DNA of 9,363 nt, taken from NCBI GenBank assembly GCA_016781775.1, contig JADDPR010000426.1, positions 1 to 9,363 of the forward strand, read 5' to 3'. The DNA is from Rubrobacter sp. GTDB taxonomy: Bacteria > Actinomycetota > Rubrobacteria > Rubrobacterales > Rubrobacteraceae. Every line of letters begins with the position of its first letter. Positions within the stretch are counted from its first letter, which is position 1. Shown here one piece after another: positions 1 to 6,764 of this stretch. Under the pieces are notes generated by a model that was not told the DNA's origin, did no database searches, and was given only the letters and a program-made list of their open reading frames with translations. The translations under genes and the position numbers were made by a program.

Positions 1-1976
1 GGGGTGATGCCGAGGTTTGCGATCACGGTCTCGCCGGGGGCGGAGGCCCCGAAGGTGTTTATGCCGATGCTCGTCCCGCGGAAGCCGATGTAGCGCTCCC
101 ATCCGCTAGTTACGCCCGCCTCTATAGAGACGCGAGCGTCGACGGAGGGCGGTAACACGGAGTCCTTGTAGCCCTGATCCTGCGCGTCGTAGATCTCCCA
201 CGACGGCATGCTCACGACCCTCGCGTTTACCCCGTTCTCGGCCAGAAGCTTCCTCGCCTCCAGTGCGACGGCGACCTCGGAGCCGGTGGCAACGAGTATG
301 GCCTCGGGCTCGCCGCCCCCGTCGGCGTCGGCGAGGACGTAGGCGCCGCGCAGGGCGCCCTCGACGGGGGCGAGCTCCATGCGGTCGAGGACGGGGACGT
401 TCTGGCGGGTGAGGAGAAGGGCGACCGGGCCCTCGGCCTCCAGCGTCGAGCGCCACGCCATCGAGGTCTCGTTGGCGTCGGCCGGGCGGATCACGGTGAG
501 GTTCGGGATCGCGCGAAGCGCCATGTAGTGCTCGACGGGCTGGTGGGTCGGGCCGTCCTCACCGAGCGCCACGGAGTCGTGCGTGAAGACCCAGGCGGTG
601 GGGATGTCCATGAGCGCCGAGAGGCGTATCGCAGGGCGCATGTAGTCCGAGAAGATCAGGAACGTCGAGCCGTACGGCCTGATCATGCCGCCGTGCAACG
701 CCATGCCGTTGACGGCCGAGCCCATCCCGTGCTCGCGCACCCCGAAGGCGATGTTGCGCCCGACGTGGTTCGGCGAGAACATCCCACCACCCTCGAACGA
801 GGTGCTCGTGGAGGCGACGAGGTCGGCCGCGCCCCCGACCATGGTCGGCACGTAGCCCTTGAAGGCGTTCATCACCGCCGCCCCGGCCTTGCGAGTCGCG
901 AGCTTCTCGGTCTCCGAGGCGTCCCAGACCGGGAGCGCCTCCTCGTAGCCGGGGAGGGGCTCTCCGGCCCAGGCTTGGTCCCATTCCTGGGCGAGCTCCG
1001 GGAACTCCCCGCGCCAGGCCTCGAAGCGCCCGTTCCACTCCTCCTCGAGCTCGCGCCCACGGGGACGGCAGTCCATATGCTCGTAGACCTCGTCCGCCAC
1101 GGCGAAGTGCTCGTCGGGGTCGAGGCCCATCGCCTCCTTGGCGGCCCGCACCTCGTCCTCTCCCAGGGCCGCGCCGTGGGAGGCGGCGGTGTCTACCGCG
1201 TTCGGGGCGGGGTAGGCGATGTGGGATCGGACGATGACGAGCGACGGGCGCTCCTCCTCGTCGCGGGCGCCACGGATCGCGTCTTCAAGCGCCTCCAGGT
1301 CCTCGACGTCGTCGACGCGCTGGACGTGCCAGCCTTGAGCCTCGAATCGCTTCGCCTTGTCCTCGCGGTCGAACGAGAGGGCGGTCGTCCCGTCGATGGT
1401 GATCCGGTTGTCGTCGTAGACGTAGACGAGCTTGCCCAGAGCGTTCTGACCGGCGATGGAGGCGGCCTCGTTCGCCACGCCCTCCATGAGGTCGCCGTCG
1501 GAGCAGATGCAGTAGACGTGGTGGTCCATCACCTCATGCCCGATGCGGTTGTAGCGCCCGGCGAGGAAGCGCTCGGCGATCCCCATCCCCACGCCGCTGG
1601 CGAAGCCCTGGCCCAGGGGACCGGTCGTCATCTCGACGCCGGGCGTCAGAAAGTGCTCGGGGTGTCCCGGCGTCCTCGACTCCCACTGGCGGAAGTTCTT
1701 GAGGTCGTCCAGGGTCAGGTCGTAGCCGGTGAGGTGAAGGAGGGCGTACTGAAGCATCGAGGCGTGGCCGGAGGAGAGGATGAACCGGTCGCGGTCGGGC
1801 CAGTGCGGGTTCTGCGGGTTGTGGCGGAGGAACTTGGTGAAGATGGTGTACGCGAGCGGGGCGAGGGCCATCGGGGTCCCCGGATGGCCGGAGTTCGCCT
1901 TCTGCACCGCGTCCATCGCTAGAGCCCTTATGGTATCGATGGAGAGCTTGGCGGCATTTTTGGTCTCGAGATCCAA
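1..1976 (-). CDS. tkt: Transketolase, 3' end cut by the window edge
   Basis: Thiamine-diphosphate (ThDP) enzyme of the pentose phosphate pathway that moves two-carbon ketol units between sugar phosphates in the cytoplasm. Reading minus from 1976 gives 658 uninterrupted codons. Visible landmarks: GHPGTP near residue 30 (His31), SSGHAS (His71), GPLGQG, the ThDP/metal motif SDGDLMEG (Asp160) with its partner Asn190 in DDNRITIDG, HGAALGEDE, the catalytic Glu415 in FGVREHGMG and His466 in THDS. The Asp160-Asn190 spacing of 30 matches E. coli TktA. The sequence runs off the left edge shortly after FGASAPGET, so only about 15-25 residues should be missing. The start is TTG at 1976: no ATG or GTG lies just upstream in frame, the next Met (residue 21) is inside the conserved IRALAMDAVQKA segment, and a weak AGAAGGG lies 7 bases upstream. 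A better AAGGAGG (1996-2002) sits 19 bases away, which is too far. Identity is firm; the start is probable. Confidence 0.96.
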   Translation of the reverse strand, partial: MDLETKNAAKLSIDTIRALAMDAVQKANSGHPGTPMALAPLAYTIFTKFLRHNPQNPHWPDRDRFILSSGHASMLQYALLHLTGYDLTLDDLKNFRQWESRTPGHPEHFLTPGVEMTTGPLGQGFASGVGMGIAERFLAGRYNRIGHEVMDHHVYCICSDGDLMEGVANEAASIAGQNALGKLVYVYDDNRITIDGTTALSFDREDKAKRFEAQGWHVQRVDDVEDLEALEDAIRGARDEEERPSLVIVRSHIAYPAPNAVDTAASHGAALGEDEVRAAKEAMGLDPDEHFAVADEVYEHMDCRPRGRELEEEWNGRFEAWRGEFPELAQEWDQAWAGEPLPGYEEALPVWDASETEKLATRKAGAAVMNAFKGYVPTMVGGAADLVASTSTSFEGGGMFSPNHVGRNIAFGVREHGMGSAVNGMALHGGMIRPYGSTFLIFSDYMRPAIRLSALMDIPTAWVFTHDSVALGEDGPTHQPVEHYMALRAIPNLTVIRPADANETSMAWRSTLEAEGPVALLLTRQNVPVLDRMELAPVEGALRGAYVLADADGGGEPEAILVATGSEVAVALEARKLLAENGVNARVVSMPSWEIYDAQDQGYKDSVLPPSVDARVSIEAGVTSGWERYIGFRGTSIGINTFGASAPGETVIANLGIT

Positions 1977-2063
1977 GTTCTTACCCTTCTTTTTGCCTCC
2001 TTCGGCCGCACCACGCGCGACCCAACGATGACACTCTACTACCCGCGATATGGGGCAACCACA

Positions 2064-2096
2064 CGGGTACCGTGAGCCGATGGGACACGGTACCCG
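2064..2096. repeat. 11-bp perfect inverted repeat carrying two GGTACC cores
   Basis: Arms CGGGTACCGTG (2064-2074) and CACGGTACCCG (2086-2096) are exact reverse complements around an 11-base loop. Each arm also contains the self-palindrome GGTACC, and the two cores are 23 bp apart, close to two helical turns. It lies about 90 bases upstream of the tkt start and about 45 bases downstream of the FUSC gene stop. No T-run follows on the minus strand, so it is not a classical terminator. It could be a protein-binding operator upstream of tkt or a structured transcript end. The function is inferred; only the symmetry is seen. Confidence 0.5.
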
Positions 2097-2115
2097 CACG
2101 GGAAGGGCTCTCTCC

Positions 2116-2136
2116 GGTGTCGGGTTCCCCGACGCC
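2116..2136 (-). terminator. GC-rich hairpin just after the FUSC gene stop
   Basis: On the minus strand, 6 bases past the TGA of the FUSC gene, GGCGTCGGG-GAA-CCCGACACC can fold into a 9-bp stem with one mismatch and a 3-base loop. There is no U-run after it. High-GC actinobacteria often use such tract-less hairpins at transcript ends, so a weak terminator is plausible, but this is an inference from position and symmetry. Confidence 0.4.
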
Positions 2137-2141
2137 CTTGC

Positions 2142-3323
2142 TCAGGAATCTCCCCTGACGGAGCCGGCGAGCGCGCCGGAGGCGGTCTCGGAGTCCATCC
2201 CGGAGGCCTGCAGGAGATCTACGGCGGTGGAGCGTACCTGGCCGACGAGCACGTTCGTCTCCAGATCGTTGCGCTGCCCGAGCGCGGCCGTGGCCTTACC
2301 CGCGGCCTCCAGCGCGAAGTAACCGGTCCCGGTGGCGCGTGCGGGCTCCTCGAGCTGCACGGCGAGCGCCTCCGCCGAACGCGCCAGGTCCCTTACGGCC
2401 TCCGTGAGACCCGCGGGGACGGGCTCGCCGTCCCCGACCGCCGAGACCGCCGACCGGGCGAGTACGCGAGTGTTGCGGACGGCGAGGTCGATCCCGTCGG
2501 CAGCGGCGGCGTAGAAGCCAAGGTAAACCAGGGCCTTGCGCGCCTTGGGGGAGAGCCGGGCATCTTCGTAGCCTGCGGCCAGAATCTCCTTGAGCCCATC
2601 GACCTCCACGTCGAGGCTGCGGGCAGCCCGGAGGGCGCGCTCAGCCTTCTCACGGTCCCCCTCTCCGAGGGCATCGGCCGTCTCCCCGAGCGCGGAGGCG
2701 AGGTTCCCGAGGACCGGGCGCGCCGCTTTCTCGACCATCCGCTTCGTGTCCAGCGGAGAGATGAGATGCACCGCGAGCGCGACGCAGCAGCCCACCAGCG
2801 CGTCGAGGAAGCGGTCGGGGGTCGGGCCTGCGGTCGAGGGGTCGAGCGTGATCACCAGGATCGCCGAAACCCCGGCCTCCGTCACGAAGGCGGCTCCGCT
2901 GCCCAGAAACAACGCAACGGCCATCGCCAGGCCTACCACCACGGCTATCTGCACGGGCCCCGTGCCTATAACCATCATCAACAGGTCCGCAGTCGCGAGC
3001 CCGAGCGCGAGCCCGAAGACCCACTCAACCGCCCTGCGTCCCTCCCGCCCGATCGTACCCCCAAGCGCAATAACCGCCGCGATGGGCGCGACGAACGGCG
3101 TCTCGTGCCCGAGAATCAAACCCGCGAGATACCACGCCGCGCTCGCCGCCACCGCCGTCTGCACGATGGCCCACCAGTTGCCCCGGATCCTACGCGCCCC
3201 CGAAACGAACCGCCGCCGTACCCCCGAGAAGAGCCCGAAGAAACGCCTCCAGAGCCGCCCGAGCCCAGCGCCGTAGAAGGCGCGACGCCCACCAGACATT
3301 GACAAACCTACGTTACCGAACAT
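2142..3323 (-). CDS. FUSC-family (aromatic acid exporter-like) membrane protein
   Basis: 393-residue integral membrane protein. A basic N-terminus (residues 1-48, many Arg) is followed by about six hydrophobic segments at roughly 51-71, 76-91, 99-118, 122-140, 143-161 and 170-190, then a soluble helical domain of about 200 residues (191-393). This one-bundle-plus-soluble-domain layout and the GREGRRAVEWVFGLALG stretch after TM2 fit the FUSC/aromatic acid exporter superfamily (FUSC_2 or ArAE_1 type). Characterised relatives such as E. coli AaeB export aromatic carboxylates; the substrate here cannot be read from sequence. It is about half the size of two-bundle members, so it probably oligomerises. 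The start at 3323 has AGGGAGGTG just upstream with short spacing; the internal ATG at 3299 has no ribosome site. It stands alone, separated from gcvH by about 550 bases and from tkt by 165. The family call is fairly sure; the role is not. Confidence 0.82.
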   Translation of the reverse strand: MFGNVGLSMSGGRRAFYGAGLGRLWRRFFGLFSGVRRRFVSGARRIRGNWWAIVQTAVAASAAWYLAGLILGHETPFVAPIAAVIALGGTIGREGRRAVEWVFGLALGLATADLLMMVIGTGPVQIAVVVGLAMAVALFLGSGAAFVTEAGVSAILVITLDPSTAGPTPDRFLDALVGCCVALAVHLISPLDTKRMVEKAARPVLGNLASALGETADALGEGDREKAERALRAARSLDVEVDGLKEILAAGYEDARLSPKARKALVYLGFYAAAADGIDLAVRNTRVLARSAVSAVGDGEPVPAGLTEAVRDLARSAEALAVQLEEPARATGTGYFALEAAGKATAALGQRNDLETNVLVGQVRSTAVDLLQASGMDSETASGALAGSVRGDS

Positions 3324-3391
3324 CGCACCTCCCTACAGAAGTCTCTCGATCTACCCGCCCAAAGCACTCTCCGTGCAGAACGCATTTACCG

Positions 3392-3419
3392 AAACTAACA
3401 CGTTCCAGAAGTCGTACAA
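3392..3419 (-). promoter_or_regulatory. Possible promoter for the FUSC gene
   Basis: On the minus strand TTGTAC (3414-3419) and TAGTTT (3392-3397) are 16 bases apart. They resemble -35 and -10 boxes, each matching the consensus at three of six positions. Transcription would start near 3385, about 60 bases upstream of the ATG at 3323. It lies in the most AT-rich stretch of the left half of the window, which supports a promoter region more than these exact boxes. Confidence 0.25.
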
Positions 3420-3460
3420 GGCTCCGAAAGGCCCTGAATCAAAGTGTTGCTGAGTTGTTA

Positions 3461-3490
3461 CTTTCGCATTACATAAAGTTAACGCGAAGG
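3461..3490. repeat. Imperfect dyad in AT-rich island upstream of the FUSC gene
   Basis: TTCGCATTA (3463-3471) and TAACGCGAA (3480-3488) are inverted around an 8-base centre with one mismatch; c3461 and g3490 can extend it. It sits about 140 bases upstream of the FUSC gene start and just upstream of the possible -35 box. Its size and symmetry suit a dimeric repressor or activator site. No adjacent regulator gene is present to identify the binder, so the role is inferred. Confidence 0.35.
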
Positions 3491-3652
3491 CGGTTTCGGG
3501 AGGGCCGATCTGGGACGCTCGCTCTTTACAGTACTCCGTCTAGTGCTCGGTTCCGGGTTCGCTCGGAGGGCGTGATCGGCTCGGAGGTTTTGGTAGGAGC
3601 GGTTTCACGAGGCGCGGCGTTAGAGTAACGTGTTCCTCCGGCCGAAGGGTAG

Positions 3653-3820
3653 CCTGGCAAAAGGTTTGTTGGATCAGGGCTTGCCGGTGGCCTCGATGGC
3701 CGCGTTGTAGTGGTGCTCCGGGACGCGGGTATCCGGACGCTGGTGAAGTACGGTCGGGGGACGGACATACTGTTTACGCGGCTGCTGATCGCTGGGTTCG
3801 CGGTCCCGGTGGTTATGTAG
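3653..3820 (+). pseudogene. Coding-like remnant or short ORF in the FUSC-gcvH spacer (strand uncertain)
   Basis: Between an in-frame TAG at 3650 and a TAG at 3818-3820 there are 55 open plus-strand codons. The last 36 could start at GTG 3710 and read RDAGIRTLVKYGRGTDILF, then a hydrophobic end LLIAGFAVPVVM. By hand count over 47 codons of this register (3674-3814), GC is about 77%, 47% and 74% at positions 1, 2 and 3, which is coding-like. The antisense register is also open from the gcvH stop to a TGA at 3674-3676 and ends RVPEHHYNAAIEATGKP with GC-rich third positions, but it has no start codon. No ribosome site is seen on either strand. I read this as the tail of a decayed gene or a chance open frame, and do not recognise the family. 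Confidence 0.22.
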
Positions 3821-3823
3821 CCT

Positions 3824-3868
3824 GGGGGTGGGGGGCGCGGGCCTCCCACCCCCGAGCCTCTCGGGGGT
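3824..3868 (-). terminator. Overlapping strong hairpins ending the gcv operon
   Basis: On the minus strand, 6 bases past the gcvH stop, ACCCCCGAG-AGG-CTCGGGGGT (3868-3848) forms a perfect 9-bp stem. Its 3' arm GGGGGT is also the start of a second stem, GGGGGTGGG (3853-3845) with CCCACCCCC (3832-3824), again a perfect 9 bp. The two hairpins compete for the same bases. Neither is followed by a U-run. Their position directly after the last gcv gene suggests the operon's transcript end, perhaps serving both strands. Confidence 0.55.
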
Positions 3869-3874
3869 TGTCCC

Positions 3875-4252
3875 TTACTCCGTCTCTTTCAGGAAGTTCT
3901 CGTAGTCCTCGGCAGAGAGCAGGTCGGCCTCGCCGGAGACTCGGAGCTTGAGGATCCAACCTTCGCCGTAGGGGTCTTCGTTGATCTTCTCGGGGTTGTC
4001 GCCGAGGGACTCGTTGACCTCGACGACCTCGCCCGGAAGCGGCGCGTAGAGGTCCGAGACGGCCTTTACGGACTCGACGGCCCCGAACGCCTCGCCGGCG
4101 TCGAGGGTGCGCCCACTCTCCGGCAGCTCGACGAAGACGACGTCGCCGAGCTCGTCCTGGGCGTGCTCGGTGATGCCGACCGTGGCGGTCTCGCCCTCTA
4201 TGCGGACCCACTCGTGGGTCTTCGTGTACTGCAACTCCCCGGGTACGCTCAA
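3875..4252 (-). CDS. gcvH: Glycine cleavage system H protein
   Basis: Lipoyl carrier of the glycine cleavage complex. Its swinging lipoyl-lysine takes the aminomethyl group from the P protein, presents it to the T protein and is re-oxidised by dihydrolipoamide dehydrogenase. The product is 125 residues, normal for the family. It has the typical start YTKTHEWVR (residues 9-17), GITEHAQDELGDVVFVELP (26-44) and the lipoylation site ESVKAVSDLYAP with Lys63, then the GEGWIL segment near 96-101. The start is TTG at 4252: GGGGAG lies 6 bases upstream, whereas the other in-frame TTG (4234) has its purine run directly abutting it. The ribosome site overlaps the gcvT stop codon and the gene gap is 11 bases, so it is clearly in the same operon. 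It is the last gene, followed by strong hairpins. Lipoate attachment genes are not in the window. Confidence 0.97.
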   Translation of the reverse strand: MSVPGELQYTKTHEWVRIEGETATVGITEHAQDELGDVVFVELPESGRTLDAGEAFGAVESVKAVSDLYAPLPGEVVEVNESLGDNPEKINEDPYGEGWILKLRVSGEADLLSAEDYENFLKETE

Positions 4253-4263
4253 CGGCTTCTCCC

Positions 4264-5346
4264 CTACCTTGCTCGTTTGTAGAACGGCAGCCCGACGGCA
4301 CGCGCCGCCACTGCCTTGCCTCGGATCACGACCTTGAAGGAATCTTCCACGTCCGGCTCCACGAGCGCAAGCCCTATCGCTCTGTTCAAGGTCGGCGAGA
4401 GCGTGCCGCTCGTGACCTCGCCCACGACCTCTCCACCCGACGCTACTTCGTGGCCGTGGCGTGCGATCCCACGCCCCTCGACCTCGAAGCCGACGAGCTT
4501 CTTTCTGAGGCCCTCTTCCTTCTCGCGGCGGAGCGCCTCCTGCCCGACAAACTCGACGGGCTTCTCCAGATGCACGGCGAAGCCGATCCCGGCCTCGAGC
4601 GGCGTCGTTTCGGCGTCCAACTCGTTCCCGTAGAGGCACATGCCGGCCTCCAGCCGCAGGGTGTCCCGCGCCCCGAGGCCCGTAGGCGTCGCCCCGGCCC
4701 CTACGAGATCCTTCCAGATTGCCGGAGCTTTGTCCGGCCTTACGTACAGCTCGAAGCCGTCCTCGCCGGTGTATCCGGTGCGCGAGATCAGGGCGTACCG
4801 ACCACCCACCTCCCCGACCTCGTAGCGGTAGTACCCGAGGGAGGAGAGGTCGGTCTCCGTGAAGCGCCCCAGGATGGACGCGGCCTCCGGGCCCTGGAGC
4901 GCGAGGAGCGCCCAGTCGTCGGACTCGTCCTTCACCTCGACGTCGAGGTCTTCGGTGTGCTCCAGAAAGTATGAGACGTCGCCCTCGCGGTTCGCGGCGT
5001 TGACCACGACGAGAAAGCCGTCCGGGGTGCGGTAGACGAGCACGTCGTCCACCGTCCCGCCGTCCTCGTAGCAGACCGCCGCGTACCCGGCCTGCCCGGG
5101 GGAGAGGCGGGAGACGTCGCGGGTGACGAGCCTCTGCACCGCCTCTTCGGCCTGCGGGCCCGTGAAGGTCACCTCGCCCATGTGCGAGACGTCGAAGAGG
5201 CCGGCGCGCTCTCTGACCGCCTCGTGCTCGGCTTTGATCCCCTCGTACTGCACGGGCATCTCCCAGCCCGCGAAGGGGACGAGCCTGGCGCCGAGGGCTC
5301 TGTGCTCCTCGAAGAGCGGGGTGCGGCGCAGCGTCCCTTCCGCCAT
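4264..5346 (-). CDS. gcvT: Glycine cleavage system T protein (aminomethyltransferase)
   Basis: Transfers the methylene carbon from aminomethyl-lipoyl H protein to tetrahydrofolate, releasing ammonia and giving 5,10-methylene-tetrahydrofolate. The protein is 360 residues, the usual length. Visible family signatures: RTPLFEEHRALGARLVPFAGWEMPV split over residues 8-32, GLFDVSHMGE (49-58), the folate-site Asp in GTVDDVLVYR (Asp100/Asp101, aligning with E. coli Asp101), VNAANREGD near 115-123, SRTGYTGEDGFE, LRLEAGMCLYGNELD and SPTLNRAIGLALV at the end. The start is ATG at 5346, two bases after the gcvPB stop (TAG-GG-ATG). The open frame continues upstream, but only as an out-of-frame shadow of gcvPB. 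No strong Shine-Dalgarno precedes the ATG (GGTGGTAGGG only), so translation probably depends on ribosomes finishing gcvPB. It is followed 11 bases later by gcvH. Confidence 0.97.
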   Translation of the reverse strand: MAEGTLRRTPLFEEHRALGARLVPFAGWEMPVQYEGIKAEHEAVRERAGLFDVSHMGEVTFTGPQAEEAVQRLVTRDVSRLSPGQAGYAAVCYEDGGTVDDVLVYRTPDGFLVVVNAANREGDVSYFLEHTEDLDVEVKDESDDWALLALQGPEAASILGRFTETDLSSLGYYRYEVGEVGGRYALISRTGYTGEDGFELYVRPDKAPAIWKDLVGAGATPTGLGARDTLRLEAGMCLYGNELDAETTPLEAGIGFAVHLEKPVEFVGQEALRREKEEGLRKKLVGFEVEGRGIARHGHEVASGGEVVGEVTSGTLSPTLNRAIGLALVEPDVEDSFKVVIRGKAVAARAVGLPFYKRAR

Positions 5347-5348
5347 CC

Positions 5349-6764
5349 CTACCACCGGGCCTTCAGCTTGCGGGCGGCGCGTGCCTCGTCGAGGCGGCGG
5401 GTGGAGGCGTTGACCGGGGCCTCCTCGAGCTCCTCGACCGGGCTCTCGGCGAGCTCGAGCATCGCGCCTACGAAGTCGTCGAGGGTCTCCTTCGACTCCG
5501 TCTCGGTCGGCTCGATGAGCATGGCCTCCTTGACGACGAGCGGGAAGTAGACCGTCGGCGGGTGGAAACCGTGGTCTATAAGCCCCTTCGCCACGTCGAG
5601 GGCCTTCTTGCCCTTCGGCGGCTGCACGATGCACTCGTGCTTGCAGAGACCCTCGTAGGGGATCCGGTACGTCCCCTTCAAGCGAGCCCGGACGTAGTTG
5701 GCGTTGAGGACCGCCATGTCCGTGACGTCCTTCAACTCCGGCCCGTGCATCTTGATGTAGTTCCAGGCCTTCAGGAACACGCCGAAGTTGCCATGAAAGC
5801 CCGCAACCCGGCCTATGGTCTTCTCGGGGCGCACGAGGTGGTACCCGTCGGCGTCCTTCTCCGCCACGGGATCGGGGCGGAACGGCGCGAGGTCGTCCGA
5901 GCAGGCGATGGCGCCGGAGCCGGGCCCGCCGCCCCCGTGGGGGGTTGAGAAGGTCTTGTGAAGGTTGAAGTGCATCACGTCCACGCCCGCGTCGCCCGGG
6001 CGCATGCGGCCCATGATGGCGTTCACGTTCGCGCCGTCCATGTACAGAAAGGCGCCGGCCTCGTGCAGGATGTCCGCTATCTCGGCGATGTTCTTCTCGT
6101 AGACGCCCAAAGTATTCGGGTTCGTGATCATGAGCGCCGCGGTCGTCTCGTCGACCTTTCCGCGCAGCTCTTCGACGTCCACGCAGCCGTCTTCGTCCAG
6201 CCCGATCTCCTCGGACTCGAACCCGACCATCGTGGCCGTCGCCGGATTGGTGCCGTGGGCCGTGGACGGGACGAGGATGGTCGTCCGCCCCGTGTCGTCC
6301 CTGTCCTCGAAGAACTTGCGGACCATAAGGATACTCGTCAGCTCGCCCTGGGCGCCGGCCATCGGCTGCAGCGAGACCGCCGGCAGCCCGGAGACCGATG
6401 CGAGAAATCCCTGCATCTCGTGCATAACGCGCAGCGCGCCCTGGATCTGCCCTTCGGGCTGCAAAGGATGCAGCCCCGCGAAGCCGGGGACCGCGGTGGC
6501 AGCCTCGTTGGCACGCGGGTTGTGCTTCATCGTGCAGGAGCCCAGAGGGTAGAAGTTCGTGTCGATGCCCCAGTTTTCGCGCGAGAGGTTGGTGTAGTGG
6601 CGGATCACCGTCGGCTCGTCCACCTCCGGGAGCCCCGGCTTCTCCTTGCGGAGCGCACCCTTCGGCAGGACCTTCTCGAGCCCTACCTTCTCCACGTCGA
6701 ACTTCGGCAGCGTGTAGCCCCTACGCCCCTCGCGACCCTTGTCCCGGATCAAACTACCCAGCAT
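5349..6764 (-). CDS. gcvPB: Glycine dehydrogenase (decarboxylating) subunit 2
   Basis: C-terminal, PLP-binding half of the split P protein. With gcvPA it decarboxylates glycine and loads the aminomethyl group on the H-protein lipoyl arm. 471 residues, normal for the split form. Landmarks: NFYPLGSCTMKHNPRAN (70-86), QPMAGAQGELTS (133-144), STAHGTNPATA (167-177), YMDGANVNA (241-249), then NLHKTFSTPHGGGGPGSG with the PLP Schiff-base Lys270, and the C-terminal EAMLIEPTETESKETLD. The start is ATG at 6764, with GGAGGT (6773-6778) 8 bases upstream, inside the 3' end of gcvPA; the two genes overlap by 11 bases (6754-6764). This suggests coupled translation, sensible for two subunits of one heteromer. 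It is followed by gcvT after 2 bases. Confidence 0.97.
   Translation of the reverse strand: MLGSLIRDKGREGRRGYTLPKFDVEKVGLEKVLPKGALRKEKPGLPEVDEPTVIRHYTNLSRENWGIDTNFYPLGSCTMKHNPRANEAATAVPGFAGLHPLQPEGQIQGALRVMHEMQGFLASVSGLPAVSLQPMAGAQGELTSILMVRKFFEDRDDTGRTTILVPSTAHGTNPATATMVGFESEEIGLDEDGCVDVEELRGKVDETTAALMITNPNTLGVYEKNIAEIADILHEAGAFLYMDGANVNAIMGRMRPGDAGVDVMHFNLHKTFSTPHGGGGPGSGAIACSDDLAPFRPDPVAEKDADGYHLVRPEKTIGRVAGFHGNFGVFLKAWNYIKMHGPELKDVTDMAVLNANYVRARLKGTYRIPYEGLCKHECIVQPPKGKKALDVAKGLIDHGFHPPTVYFPLVVKEAMLIEPTETESKETLDDFVGAMLELAESPVEELEEAPVNASTRRLDEARAARKLKARW

Noticed and set aside
528..1922. A 464-codon open frame on the plus strand
   Set aside because: It is antisense to transketolase, whose minus-strand reading contains all family motifs. 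Long antisense frames are expected at this GC content; the Arg/Val/His-rich product matches nothing I recognise.
3299..3628. A 109-codon plus-strand open frame overlapping the FUSC start
   Set aside because: It begins inside the FUSC gene on the opposite strand, covers its AT-rich promoter region and has an implausible Arg/Ser-rich product.
3526..3849. A 107-codon minus-strand open frame in the spacer
   Set aside because: Proline-, threonine- and serine-rich product with no domain, no ribosome site, and a start inside the gcvH terminator hairpins.
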